NCBI GenBank assembly: GCA_039810585.1
Contig: JBDHXF010000009.1
Span: forward strand, 1-64,000
Source: JBBATK01 sp039810585
Lineage (GTDB): Bacteria > Bacteroidota > Ignavibacteria > Kapaibacteriales > NICIL-2
Direction: 5' to 3'
Length of the DNA: 64,000 nt
This document shows, in pieces, positions 52,744 to 60,259 of the stretch. Each line of letters opens with the position of its first letter. Position 1 is the stretch's first letter. Under the pieces are notes generated by a model, which did not search any database, was not told the origin of the DNA, and saw only the letters and a list, made by a program, of their open reading frames with translations. The translations under genes and the position numbers were made by a program.

Positions 52744-53274
52744 TCAGTTGGCGGTCTTACGCAACAGACTCATGTTCTGAGCCCAGGGTCCCACTGCTTC
52801 TTGGTACTGCTTGGCAAACACACGCCCAAGTTGCACCAAGTGAGCCATGTCGTGTGCAGTCCAACTGGCCAAGATGTTTTCCAACGACACCGAGCCGAGT
52901 GAAGGATGGACCACACGGCGGCTTAGATCAGAGTCGTGAATTGTTGTGTGGGCGATCAGATCGAGGTTTTGTTGTCGCAGTGACAAAAACTCTTCCACCA
53001 ATTGATCCAAGCTTTTCTCCGCGGCAAGCTGCTGCTGCATGGCCACATCGAATGGAGGGAGCGAACGATCTTCACGGTCAGAGAGCGCGATCGACACTCG
53101 AGTGGACCAGTGTTGTTCCGCTACGACAAGATGGGCAAGAATTTGGGGAGCATTCCAGGTGCCTTCACCTTCGTTGGCTGCGGACCATGAGGGGCTTAAG
53201 CCCGACACGAGTTCGCGAATACTCTTGGGACTGCGTTGCAGCATTTCCAGGGCGTCGGCAATTTGAAAGTTCAT
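52744..53274 (-). CDS. DinB superfamily protein
   Basis: The 176-aa protein matches the DinB/YfiT four-helix bundle. The His-containing segments are WNAPQILAHLVVAEQHWSTR and WTAHDMAHLVQLGRVF, which provide the three-His metal site typical of the family. Family members include thiol transferases and in some lineages bacillithiol S-transferases. The presence of bshB1 nearby makes a bacillithiol link possible, but this is inference. No Shine-Dalgarno sequence is seen before ATG 53274. Confidence 0.9.
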   Translation of the reverse strand: MNFQIADALEMLQRSPKSIRELVSGLSPSWSAANEGEGTWNAPQILAHLVVAEQHWSTRVSIALSDREDRSLPPFDVAMQQQLAAEKSLDQLVEEFLSLRQQNLDLIAHTTIHDSDLSRRVVHPSLGSVSLENILASWTAHDMAHLVQLGRVFAKQYQEAVGPWAQNMSLLRKTAN

Positions 53275-53330
53275 AAGAGAGGCGTGAAGAAAGTGAACAC
53301 CTTGTTGAAGAACGAGTGAAGAACATACGC

Positions 53331-54350
53331 TTAACGTGCGAGTTTATGAAACTGAATGTCCTCAGCTCGCAACGTATCGTGCAGATACAGAAATAGTTCG
53401 GATCTCGTTAAACCCATAGTCGCATACGAACGGACGCAAAAGTGAATGGAGATCTCCACAGCTCCCTCTCGTGCTTCCGAGCATCGAAAGAACACGGATT
53501 GATCCCGCATGAGCGCTGCAAAGCGTTCGTCGTCTGATGCCAGGATGTCCTGCACGATGGACTGAATGCGTTTCATGAGAGCCACCAGGTCTTGCTCCAC
53601 CGACACCTGCAGCACCACTTTGGTACGAAAGAAAGGCGTTGCTTGCTGGTATGCATTAATAATGCTCTGAGAGAGTTTGGAGTTAGGAGCGATAAGCAGC
53701 GACTCGTCCCCCTTGCGGATAAGCGTATTGCGCCACCCTATCTCTACAATCGTGCCCTCAAAGGAATCGAAAAGCACAATGTCACCCGGCTTGATTTGAT
53801 CTGCCACGCTGATCGTCATCCCCGCGAAGAGGTTCGACAGCGTATCCTGCAGAGCCAGAGCCAGCGCCAAACCTCCAATGCCCAGGGTGGCGATCATGGT
53901 GGTGACCTTCACGCCGTAGGCGTCGAGAACCAGCATGATACCAAGCAGATAGATGCTGAAGCGCAGCATGCGGTGCAGAAGTGACGAACGACTGTCCACC
54001 GAGGCACTTAAAGAGCTTCTGCGGACGAAGAAAGACGTGACCACTTCCGGTAGCACGAGCACCAGGATGATAAGTGCGCACGACACCAATGTTGGGTGTA
54101 CGTAGGGAATAAGCCACTCGGGAAAGAGGGTGACCGGTAGAAACATGTCCAGGCCGAAGAGCAGAGATCCGCTGACAATAACCAGACTTAGGGCTTTGTC
54201 GATGATGGCGGCATTCTGCAGGCCATCGCGCAGTGCTGCTCGCTTGAGCATGAGGTGGAAGAACAGTCGCAGGGCAATTCCGGCAACTACACAGAAGAGA
54301 ATCGAAAAGACGATGTGCATGAGATCGAAAGCGCTGTGAAGCGGAGACAT
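53331..54350 (-). CDS. MscS-type mechanosensitive ion channel
   Basis: The 339-aa membrane protein has about four N-terminal TM helices. The MscS pore region and beta domain follow: ATLGIGGLALALALQDTLSNLFAGM (pore helix), DQIKPGDIVLFDSFEGTIVEIGWRNTLIRKGDESLLIAPNSKLS in parts. A C-terminal alpha/beta domain completes it. It probably opens under membrane tension to release small solutes during hypo-osmotic shock. ATG 54350 is the start. It is divergent from the histidine kinase gene. Confidence 0.94.
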   Translation of the reverse strand: MSPLHSAFDLMHIVFSILFCVVAGIALRLFFHLMLKRAALRDGLQNAAIIDKALSLVIVSGSLLFGLDMFLPVTLFPEWLIPYVHPTLVSCALIILVLVLPEVVTSFFVRRSSLSASVDSRSSLLHRMLRFSIYLLGIMLVLDAYGVKVTTMIATLGIGGLALALALQDTLSNLFAGMTISVADQIKPGDIVLFDSFEGTIVEIGWRNTLIRKGDESLLIAPNSKLSQSIINAYQQATPFFRTKVVLQVSVEQDLVALMKRIQSIVQDILASDDERFAALMRDQSVFFRCSEAREGAVEISIHFCVRSYATMGLTRSELFLYLHDTLRAEDIQFHKLAR

Positions 54351-54505
54351 AATTCGTTGCGTGAAGGCCGTACAAAACTACAGTCTGGCTGTCGTCCTCG
54401 TGAAGACGATATGCGTCCAAACTATTGTGCCGAGATGAAAACACCGTTGGAGACCCAGATGGGGCTAATTTGCATCAGTTTGTACCATGAGCTGCAGAAA
54501 CTGTC

Positions 54506-55561
54506 ATGCAGACGAAGACCATCGAAGAACACTCGCTCCTCATTTTACGTTGGCCGCTCGTGGCAAGTTTGTGCGCCGCGGTATTTCTGATGCTCATGGT
54601 GGATTTCAATCCTGATACCGTCCACATAGTTATTGGGGTGCTGACTATGGGCTTGGCTATCTTCAGTGGATACCAGCTATCAGCCTTTCTGGCTCGACGT
54701 CTCTCTGAACACGTCGGCTCGTCCTTTGTACTCCTGCGCATGCAAATCGATTCTGTGTTGGCGGCGGATCGCGACTTTGCCTTTCATAGTGATGTGGCGG
54801 AGGCGATGGCTTTAGCCGACTCCTCCCGCAAGCTCCACGACAGAACCGAAGAGGTGCGTCAGGAGATGCGCGGTTTGGAACAAGTCCGTTCACAGTTTTT
54901 AGCCAATGTGTCGCACGAGCTACGGACCCCCATTTTTGCTCTTCAGGGTTATCTGGAAACATTGCTGGACGGAGCTGAACACGACGACAACGTGCGCCAT
55001 ACCTTCTTGGAGAAGGCGCACACGAACGCGATGCGACTCAACGTGCTGCTCGGCGACTTGATTGACATCTCCAGAATTGAATCCGGCGAAATGCGCATGT
55101 CTTTTCGGTATTTTAATATTGTCGATGTGGCTCGCGAAACCTGTCAAACGCTCGAAGGGTTGGCACGTCAGTACACCGTAAGCCTCTTTGTGGATTCTCC
55201 CTCGGACGAGATGTTGTGTTTAGGAGACAAGGAGCGAATTATTCAGGTGCTTTCGAACCTTGTCAGCAATTCCATTCGCTACAATCGCCCTGCGGGCTCG
55301 GTGACGATTGAACTTCGCAAGAATGAAGTGGACGACGTAGAGGTGGCGGTACGCGACAATGGAATGGGAATATCGGAAGAGCACCAACGTCGCATCTTCG
55401 AGCGCTTCTATCGAGCCGACACCAATCGTTCGCGAAGCACCGGCGGAAGCGGTTTAGGTTTAGCCATCGTGAAGCACATTCTGGAAGCACATGACTCGGA
55501 GCCGGAAGTGCAGAGCAAAGAAAATGTGGGAACTACCATTCGTTTCCATTTGAGAGGATAG
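54506..55561 (+). CDS. Orphan sensor histidine kinase
   Basis: The 351-aa protein has two N-terminal TM helices (about 14-32 and 40-62) with almost no periplasmic loop. A HisKA domain follows with phospho-acceptor His137 (FLANVSHELRTP). The HATPase domain has N box (VLSNLVSNSIRYN), G1 (DNGMGI), F box (FERFYR) and G2 (GGSGLGLAI). It resembles PhoR-type kinases. No response regulator lies in the window, so the partner must be elsewhere. Lack of a sensor loop suggests it senses within the membrane or through an interacting protein. Confidence 0.93.
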   Translation: MQTKTIEEHSLLILRWPLVASLCAAVFLMLMVDFNPDTVHIVIGVLTMGLAIFSGYQLSAFLARRLSEHVGSSFVLLRMQIDSVLAADRDFAFHSDVAEAMALADSSRKLHDRTEEVRQEMRGLEQVRSQFLANVSHELRTPIFALQGYLETLLDGAEHDDNVRHTFLEKAHTNAMRLNVLLGDLIDISRIESGEMRMSFRYFNIVDVARETCQTLEGLARQYTVSLFVDSPSDEMLCLGDKERIIQVLSNLVSNSIRYNRPAGSVTIELRKNEVDDVEVAVRDNGMGISEEHQRRIFERFYRADTNRSRSTGGSGLGLAIVKHILEAHDSEPEVQSKENVGTTIRFHLRG

Positions 55562-55648
55562 ACGGCGCGCAGAGAAGAGCTCTGCACCCATAGTATCAAA
55601 TCACAAGATGTTTACACAACGGTCGTTTGCACAGTAGTGTCAACGCGC

Positions 55649-55667
55649 GTGCACGCAAAGCGTGCAC
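55649..55667 (+). repeat. Dispersed 8-bp-stem hairpin before bshB1
   Basis: GTGCACGC (55649-55656) and GCGTGCAC (55660-55667) form a perfect stem with AAA loop, followed by GAATAAT. It lies between the kinase stop and the bshB1 start, 18 bp before the ATG. Confidence 0.7.
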
Positions 55668-55684
55668 GAATAATACTCAGTACC

Positions 55685-56437
55685 ATGACTCAACTTCAAC
55701 AAGCGCACAGTGGAATAGATCTCTTAGCAATCGGTGCACATCCGGACGACATTGAACTCAGCGCGGGAGGTGTGGTGGCATCGATGACGGCAGCCGGCAA
55801 GCGAGTCGTGATCGTGGACTGTACTCGAGGCGAGATGGGTACTCGAGGCAGTGCTGAGGAACGAGACCGTGAGGCACAGCGTGCATCAGAGATCTTGGGG
55901 GTGAGCGAGCGTTTGAACCTGGCGATGCCAGACGGCAACATTGAGCAGTCGCTCGAAAACATTCTGAGCGTTGTACGCGTGCTGCGGCGCTACCGTCCAC
56001 ACATCCTTCTCATTCCTCCGCCGGTTGAGCGTCATCCGGATCACGAGTCGGTGCATCGCCTGTGCAGAACGGCTGCCTTCAAGAGTGGGTTGACGAAAGT
56101 ACGTACGGAGTGGGATAATGAGGAACAACGCGTCTTTAGTCCAGCCCATACTTTCTGCTACATACAGTCGTATCATCACGAAGCGGACTTTTTTGTTGAC
56201 ATCAGCTCAGCGCACGAAACGAAGCTATCATCGATTCGCGCCTATGGCTCTCAGGTTCACGTACCACAGAGTCCGCAGCGCAGCGAACCACAAACGTTCA
56301 TTTCTAAACCGGACTTTATGGAAATGATCGAGGCAAGGGCGCGATATTTCGGAGGTCAAATAGGGTGTCGCTTTGCCGAGGGCTTTCTTTGTGTGGGCTC
56401 CTTGGGGCTTGCATCGCTTGAGTGTTTCCTGCCCTGA
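55685..56437 (+). CDS. bshB1: Bacillithiol biosynthesis deacetylase BshB1
   Basis: The 250-aa LmbE/PIG-L family zinc enzyme removes the acetyl group from GlcNAc-malate in bacillithiol synthesis. It has AIGAHPDDIEL (zinc-binding His19, Asp21/22) near the N-terminus, TRGEMGTRGSAEERDREA, which is diagnostic for BshB1, and RHPDHESVHRL (catalytic Asp/His). The QSYHH segment is near the C-terminal third. ATG 55685 is chosen; an in-frame ATG at 55637 lies before a hairpin. The other bsh genes are not in the window. It indicates a bacillithiol-using organism. Confidence 0.94.
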   Translation: MTQLQQAHSGIDLLAIGAHPDDIELSAGGVVASMTAAGKRVVIVDCTRGEMGTRGSAEERDREAQRASEILGVSERLNLAMPDGNIEQSLENILSVVRVLRRYRPHILLIPPPVERHPDHESVHRLCRTAAFKSGLTKVRTEWDNEEQRVFSPAHTFCYIQSYHHEADFFVDISSAHETKLSSIRAYGSQVHVPQSPQRSEPQTFISKPDFMEMIEARARYFGGQIGCRFAEGFLCVGSLGLASLECFLP

Positions 56438-56577
56438 TCATCAGGAGCAATCTCTTCAGTCAACTCACCACGCATCATATCATCATTTTCGTTTCTGTGT
56501 CTATCGGCGCATCAATCCAAACCAATCTCTACTCGCTCTCGACCGGCGTATATCGTACGCGATTGGGTAGGTGGGTC

Positions 56578-57861
56578 ATGTTGCTCGTTATCCTGTCGTT
56601 TTCAGCTCATGCCTCAAATACCATAGCGAAGCCGTCGTCGCTTGAGGCAGAGGACAGTGTACATGTCGAGCTACTGCAATTCAGAGGTCACGACGGTGAC
56701 TCGTTGCGCGTCGATGTGTACGTTGCTCTGCCGCTTCATCTGCTGCGTTTTGTACAGAAGGGCCAAGGTTGGGCTGCACGATACAGTGTGCGAGTGGATT
56801 TGAACGTGAATGCTCTTGACCTGCCACCGTGGGAAAGTGGATTACAAACCTTGTCACGGAGCACGAAGCCGGCGTTGCGTGCCGGTGCGGAGAGACTTCT
56901 CCATCAGGCGTGCTTTAGCACTGTGCCCGGTCCGGCCGCGCTACTCGTTGTTGTGCGTGACGATCTGAGTGGACGAGAGTGGCGTACAGTGCGGCAGGTG
57001 CAGCTTCATTCGTACCCAACACTTCCGGCACTAAGCAGTGTCATGATACTGAGTGCAGTAGAACAGAGAGCTGAGAGGACCTTAATTAGTCCGTACATCG
57101 GCGACAACGTCGCGGTGTTTGACAAAGGCTTCTTTGTGTTCTTCGAGTGTTACGCACCGGAGGGACTTGACTCCGCCAGTGTTCGCGTTTGCATTTTGGA
57201 TAACAACGAAGAGCTCTGGTCATCTCCTGTCCACTCCATCCTTCTCGGTGTACCTCGAAGCCAACACTATGTTGATGTTGCTCTTCCTGCCGATCTGGAT
57301 AATGGTTGGTACACTCTTCGCGTTGAATTGCGTGACGCACAGGCAAAGCAGCAACACGTACACTTTCAGACGCGAAGCGAGAAACGTATCGAAGTGAACG
57401 ATCCGATGCGTTTGTTGCAATCACTCGAGGTGGATGCCGTGATCGACCAACTGCGCTATGTCGCAACTCAAGCAGAGCTAGATTCCATGCGGGCTCTGCC
57501 GGATCCACGGTATAGACGACAAGCATTGAATGTGTTTTGGTTGAACCGCGATCCCACTCCGGGGACATTGCGCAACGAAGCACGCGATGAATACAATCGA
57601 CGCATTGCCGATGCAGCAAAGAACTATGAGAATAATGGCGACGGTTGGCTGAGTGATCGAGGTATGGTTTCTATTATTCTTGGTCCACCAACGGAGCAGC
57701 ATCAAGAGACATCGAATGACGGTCGCTCGTATATCGTGTGGACCTACGACCACCCCGCTCGAAAATTTGTGTTTATCGACGACGGCAACTTCGGTAGCTA
57801 TAAACTGTCCACGACAACACCGTTTTCGTCCAGCCAAAAGTATCAGTATCGCGCGCAGTGA
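56578..57861 (+). CDS. GWxTD domain protein
   Basis: The 427-aa exported protein has a signal-like N-terminus (MLLVILSFSAHA). Its C-terminal 150 residues match the GWxTD domain of FCB-group bacteria: LNRDPTPGTLRNEARDEYNRRI, then GDGWLSDRG (Ser in place of the usual Thr), VSIILGPPTE, and an aromatic beta end (WTYDHPARKFVFIDD). The N-terminal part is beta-rich and may bind other proteins. The function of the family is not known; some members lie near secretion or carbohydrate genes. The start could also be TTG 56563 (a basic GRW n-region) or further upstream. Confidence 0.85.
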   Translation: MLLVILSFSAHASNTIAKPSSLEAEDSVHVELLQFRGHDGDSLRVDVYVALPLHLLRFVQKGQGWAARYSVRVDLNVNALDLPPWESGLQTLSRSTKPALRAGAERLLHQACFSTVPGPAALLVVVRDDLSGREWRTVRQVQLHSYPTLPALSSVMILSAVEQRAERTLISPYIGDNVAVFDKGFFVFFECYAPEGLDSASVRVCILDNNEELWSSPVHSILLGVPRSQHYVDVALPADLDNGWYTLRVELRDAQAKQQHVHFQTRSEKRIEVNDPMRLLQSLEVDAVIDQLRYVATQAELDSMRALPDPRYRRQALNVFWLNRDPTPGTLRNEARDEYNRRIADAAKNYENNGDGWLSDRGMVSIILGPPTEQHQETSNDGRSYIVWTYDHPARKFVFIDDGNFGSYKLSTTTPFSSSQKYQYRAQ

Positions 57862-58232
57862 TCAACCGGGTCAGATCATCATTCCCACCACGCACTCTGC
57901 GTGACGCATAGGAGGTGTCGGCGATCCTACCTCGAAAGCCGCATGAATACACGCTCGAAGCCCTTCTTATTCTTGTGCGCGTTGCGCACACAGCGCGAAA
58001 CATGTCTTCGTCATTCGGTTCTCACGTGAGTTAAAAAGTTGCACACACACGCACTACTCTCAGCCAAGAGTCGATCACTTCTTCACACGAGTTTGACGGC
58101 TGCTCTGAACTGTTGATAAAAATATTTTAGACTACCTAAGCAAAACGTATAAAAGTACTTGCGTAGCAAAACATGAACAGTTATAATTGCACCGCATTTT
58201 GTTTGTATCACTTTTATACAGAGGAGTTCCTT
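57862..58232. other. Intergenic region with one hairpin and an AT-rich promoter area
   Basis: The hairpin TGTGCGC / GCGCACA (57974-57980 and 57984-57990, GTT loop) reads on the minus strand with tail AGAATAAGAA, matching the dispersed family. Bases 58110-58160 are AT-rich and probably carry the promoter of the histone-like gene. No gene is seen. Confidence 0.55.
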
Positions 58233-58391
58233 ATGGCAGCAGCCAAGAAGGCAACCAAGAAAGCAGCAACCAAGAAAGCTGCTAAGAAAGCTCCGGCAAA
58301 GAAGGCAGCTAAGAAAGCTACCAAGAAGGCAACGAAAAAAGTTGCTAAGAAGGCCGTGAAGGCTTCGCCGGCTAAGAAGCGCGTAAAGTAA
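58233..58391 (+). CDS. Lys/Ala-rich histone H1-like DNA-binding peptide
   Basis: The 52-aa protein is almost entirely Lys, Ala and Thr in KKA(T/A)KKA units with a PAKK and SPAKK motif. This resembles bacterial histone H1-like proteins and C-terminal tails of eukaryotic H1. It very probably binds DNA non-specifically and may compact or protect the nucleoid. The start at 58233 follows GAGGAG with eight-base spacing; the in-frame extension to 58173 does not fit. A strong terminator lies 19 bp after the stop, so it is a monocistronic and likely well expressed gene. Confidence 0.92.
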   Translation: MAAAKKATKKAATKKAAKKAPAKKAAKKATKKATKKVAKKAVKASPAKKRVK

Positions 58392-58409
58392 TTCGCTTCA
58401 AAAACTTTC

Positions 58410-58449
58410 AAAGAGACTCCAACGCTGTTGTGAGTCTCTTTTTTTTTTT
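58410..58449 (+). terminator. Rho-independent terminator
   Basis: AAAGAGACTC pairs with GAGTCTCTTT, extended by CAAC/GTTG, followed by a run of ten or more T. It ends the histone-like transcript. Confidence 0.95.
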
Positions 58450-58529
58450 GTGCCTCGTTGATCGTGAGAGAGAGGCACGATCGTTTACTTGGGGCCTCGT
58501 CATTTCCACATTACTGCCCTGGAGGGCGC

Positions 58530-58886
58530 ATGGATACTACATCGGAATCGTCGTCTGAGTACATAGACAAGTATGGCAGCGAAGAACACGAAACGCTCGC
58601 CGCATCTCTTCAGCTCTTTGATGCTGAGCAATTGATAACGTCCGACGAACAACTTCGTGCCCGCATTGAAGAAGAAGTTGTGCGATTGCTTACGGAGCAA
58701 CCGGAGCGTCTCATGCATGTGTTGTATCGAATAGATGTGAGCGAGCAGGCAGTGGATGCCGTGATGAAGAATACACCGATTGGTGGTATTGCAGCACGGT
58801 TGACGATATTGCTGATAGAACGGATGAGACAGAAAGTCCAAACACGCCGGCAGTATCGGAACAGTCGTAACATCTCAGACTCGTAG
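58530..58886 (+). CDS. Small acidic protein of unknown function
   Basis: The 118-aa protein has no signal or TM segment. It is helical, with an EQLRARIEEEVVRLLTEQPERLMHVLYRIDV-like stretch seen in two parts and a basic C-terminus (ERMRQKVQTRRQYRN). ATG 58530 follows GGAGG with suitable spacing; the in-frame start at 58458 would run through the terminator region. I do not recognise the family. A cytoplasmic regulatory or binding role is possible but unsupported. Confidence 0.75.
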   Translation: MDTTSESSSEYIDKYGSEEHETLAASLQLFDAEQLITSDEQLRARIEEEVVRLLTEQPERLMHVLYRIDVSEQAVDAVMKNTPIGGIAARLTILLIERMRQKVQTRRQYRNSRNISDS

Positions 58887-59239
58887 ATCCACTGTTGTTC
58901 TTGATTCAACAGCTAAGAAGTACATGATCGATAGAGACCGTTGAGGTGGATGATGGTTGGTTGTTGATTACAACAACACAACTTCGAATGACACGACGGT
59001 TGTGCAGGACAGCATGTCAAACAGTGCGTGGTACAGCTTCCAGTGTACTGTATGCTGAGTATGGCTCGTACTACACTGCAGGTAGTGCACAGCAAGGAGA
59101 GTATTTCAAAGAGTGCATTGCAAGAACAGCACAGAAACGTAGGCACAGCAACTAGAGCACGGCAAGCAGAGCACAGCAACTAGAGCACGTAGATTTTCAA
59201 AGGTGGTCATCGTAGTACTTACAATGAGGCAAGTCGTCG
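58887..59239. other. Intergenic region with a 19-bp direct repeat
   Basis: GCACAGCAACTAGAGCACG occurs at 59143-59161 and again at 59171-59189 (28-bp spacing). Related GAACAGCACAG text lies just upstream. No gene is supported; a 69-codon frame at 58946-59155 has no RBS or domain. Confidence 0.5.
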
Positions 59240-59890
59240 ATGCGTTATCTCTTGTTCTCCCTCCTTATCATCACTATAGCCCTCTCTTTACAGTCGTGCG
59301 GAAGCTTGGTGTACGCTCCATCGATGATGATGAGCGATACTCCGTTAAAGCCACACAGTGCCCAGGCAAGCGTAGCGGGTTCACTTCTTGCTGAGACCTT
59401 GCCGATAAGTGCTACTCACTTTGTGCATGGTGGCGGGGTTGCGAGTTTGCGCTATGCATTTTCGGATCAGTTCAGTTTACAGACAAAATATTGGAATGCC
59501 TTTGACAGTCGTGGCGGCGCTAGCGTTGCTGCAACGATTCCACTCTCGGATGAACGACATGACTTCTTTCATGCAGAATTCGGCTTGGCTCATAACGGAA
59601 ATAGTATTGACGGCTGGGGAGGCGCGCTACGCTATGGTCGCGGTGCGGAGATCTCTCCGTCGCTGCAGTTTGGCTTGAGTGGAGGATTGATGTTTGGCTG
59701 GAACGACCTACACAATGTGAGGACCGGCGCATGGGGTGCCGGTGTAGTAGTGAATGCTACGATGAACTACCTGCTGTGCCCAAATTGGACTATCGGCGCC
59801 GATCTGGCTGTGATTTGGGAGTACAATCATGATAACGGAGATCGTTCGACCCTTGTTTCTCCGACCGTGTGTCTAGGATGGACATTTTAA
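59240..59890 (+). CDS. Lipoprotein with barrel-like C-terminal domain
   Basis: The 216-aa protein has a lipoprotein signal (lipobox LSLQSCG, Cys20). Alternating strands follow (SVAGSLLAETLPISATHFVHGGG, FSLQTKYWNAF, LQFGLSGGLMFGW, WTIGADLAVIWEY), ending VCLGWTF as in outer-membrane barrels. A lipidated barrel is uncommon but known. The region before it carries direct repeats. The function is unknown. Confidence 0.78.
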   Translation: MRYLLFSLLIITIALSLQSCGSLVYAPSMMMSDTPLKPHSAQASVAGSLLAETLPISATHFVHGGGVASLRYAFSDQFSLQTKYWNAFDSRGGASVAATIPLSDERHDFFHAEFGLAHNGNSIDGWGGALRYGRGAEISPSLQFGLSGGLMFGWNDLHNVRTGAWGAGVVVNATMNYLLCPNWTIGADLAVIWEYNHDNGDRSTLVSPTVCLGWTF

Positions 59891-60259
59891 TTCCGGCTTC
59901 GATGGAGTGATAGAATTGGACGATGGCGGAGTTGCTCTCTGGTGGAGATCTCTGACGCGTAAGTGTGGTGCTAAGGACTCGTGATATCCTGAATCAAGGA
60001 ACCACCGTTTCTCCCAACGCACAGAAAATGGCTACTATGCCGATATATGCTATATTGCCTCGAATTCAACACGTCTATGCTTCATTCCCTCCTTCATAGA
60101 ACCGGCACTGCTACGCGAACCACCCCGTAGGGGGTATCTATTTTCATTGTAGACCATAGGTCTTCGTTTTCAGAGTTTGGCCACTTGTGCATACCGCCTC
60201 AGCGGGTGCTTCCTCTTAGCAACAACAAATTTGAACACTCATTTACGAATAGCACTGTT
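59891..60259. other. Leader region of thrS with two small hairpins
   Basis: ACCCC/GGGGT around GTAG (60122-60135) and AGACC/GGTCT around ATA (60151-60163) lie about 100-140 bp before thrS. They may be regulatory. No gene is present. Confidence 0.4.
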
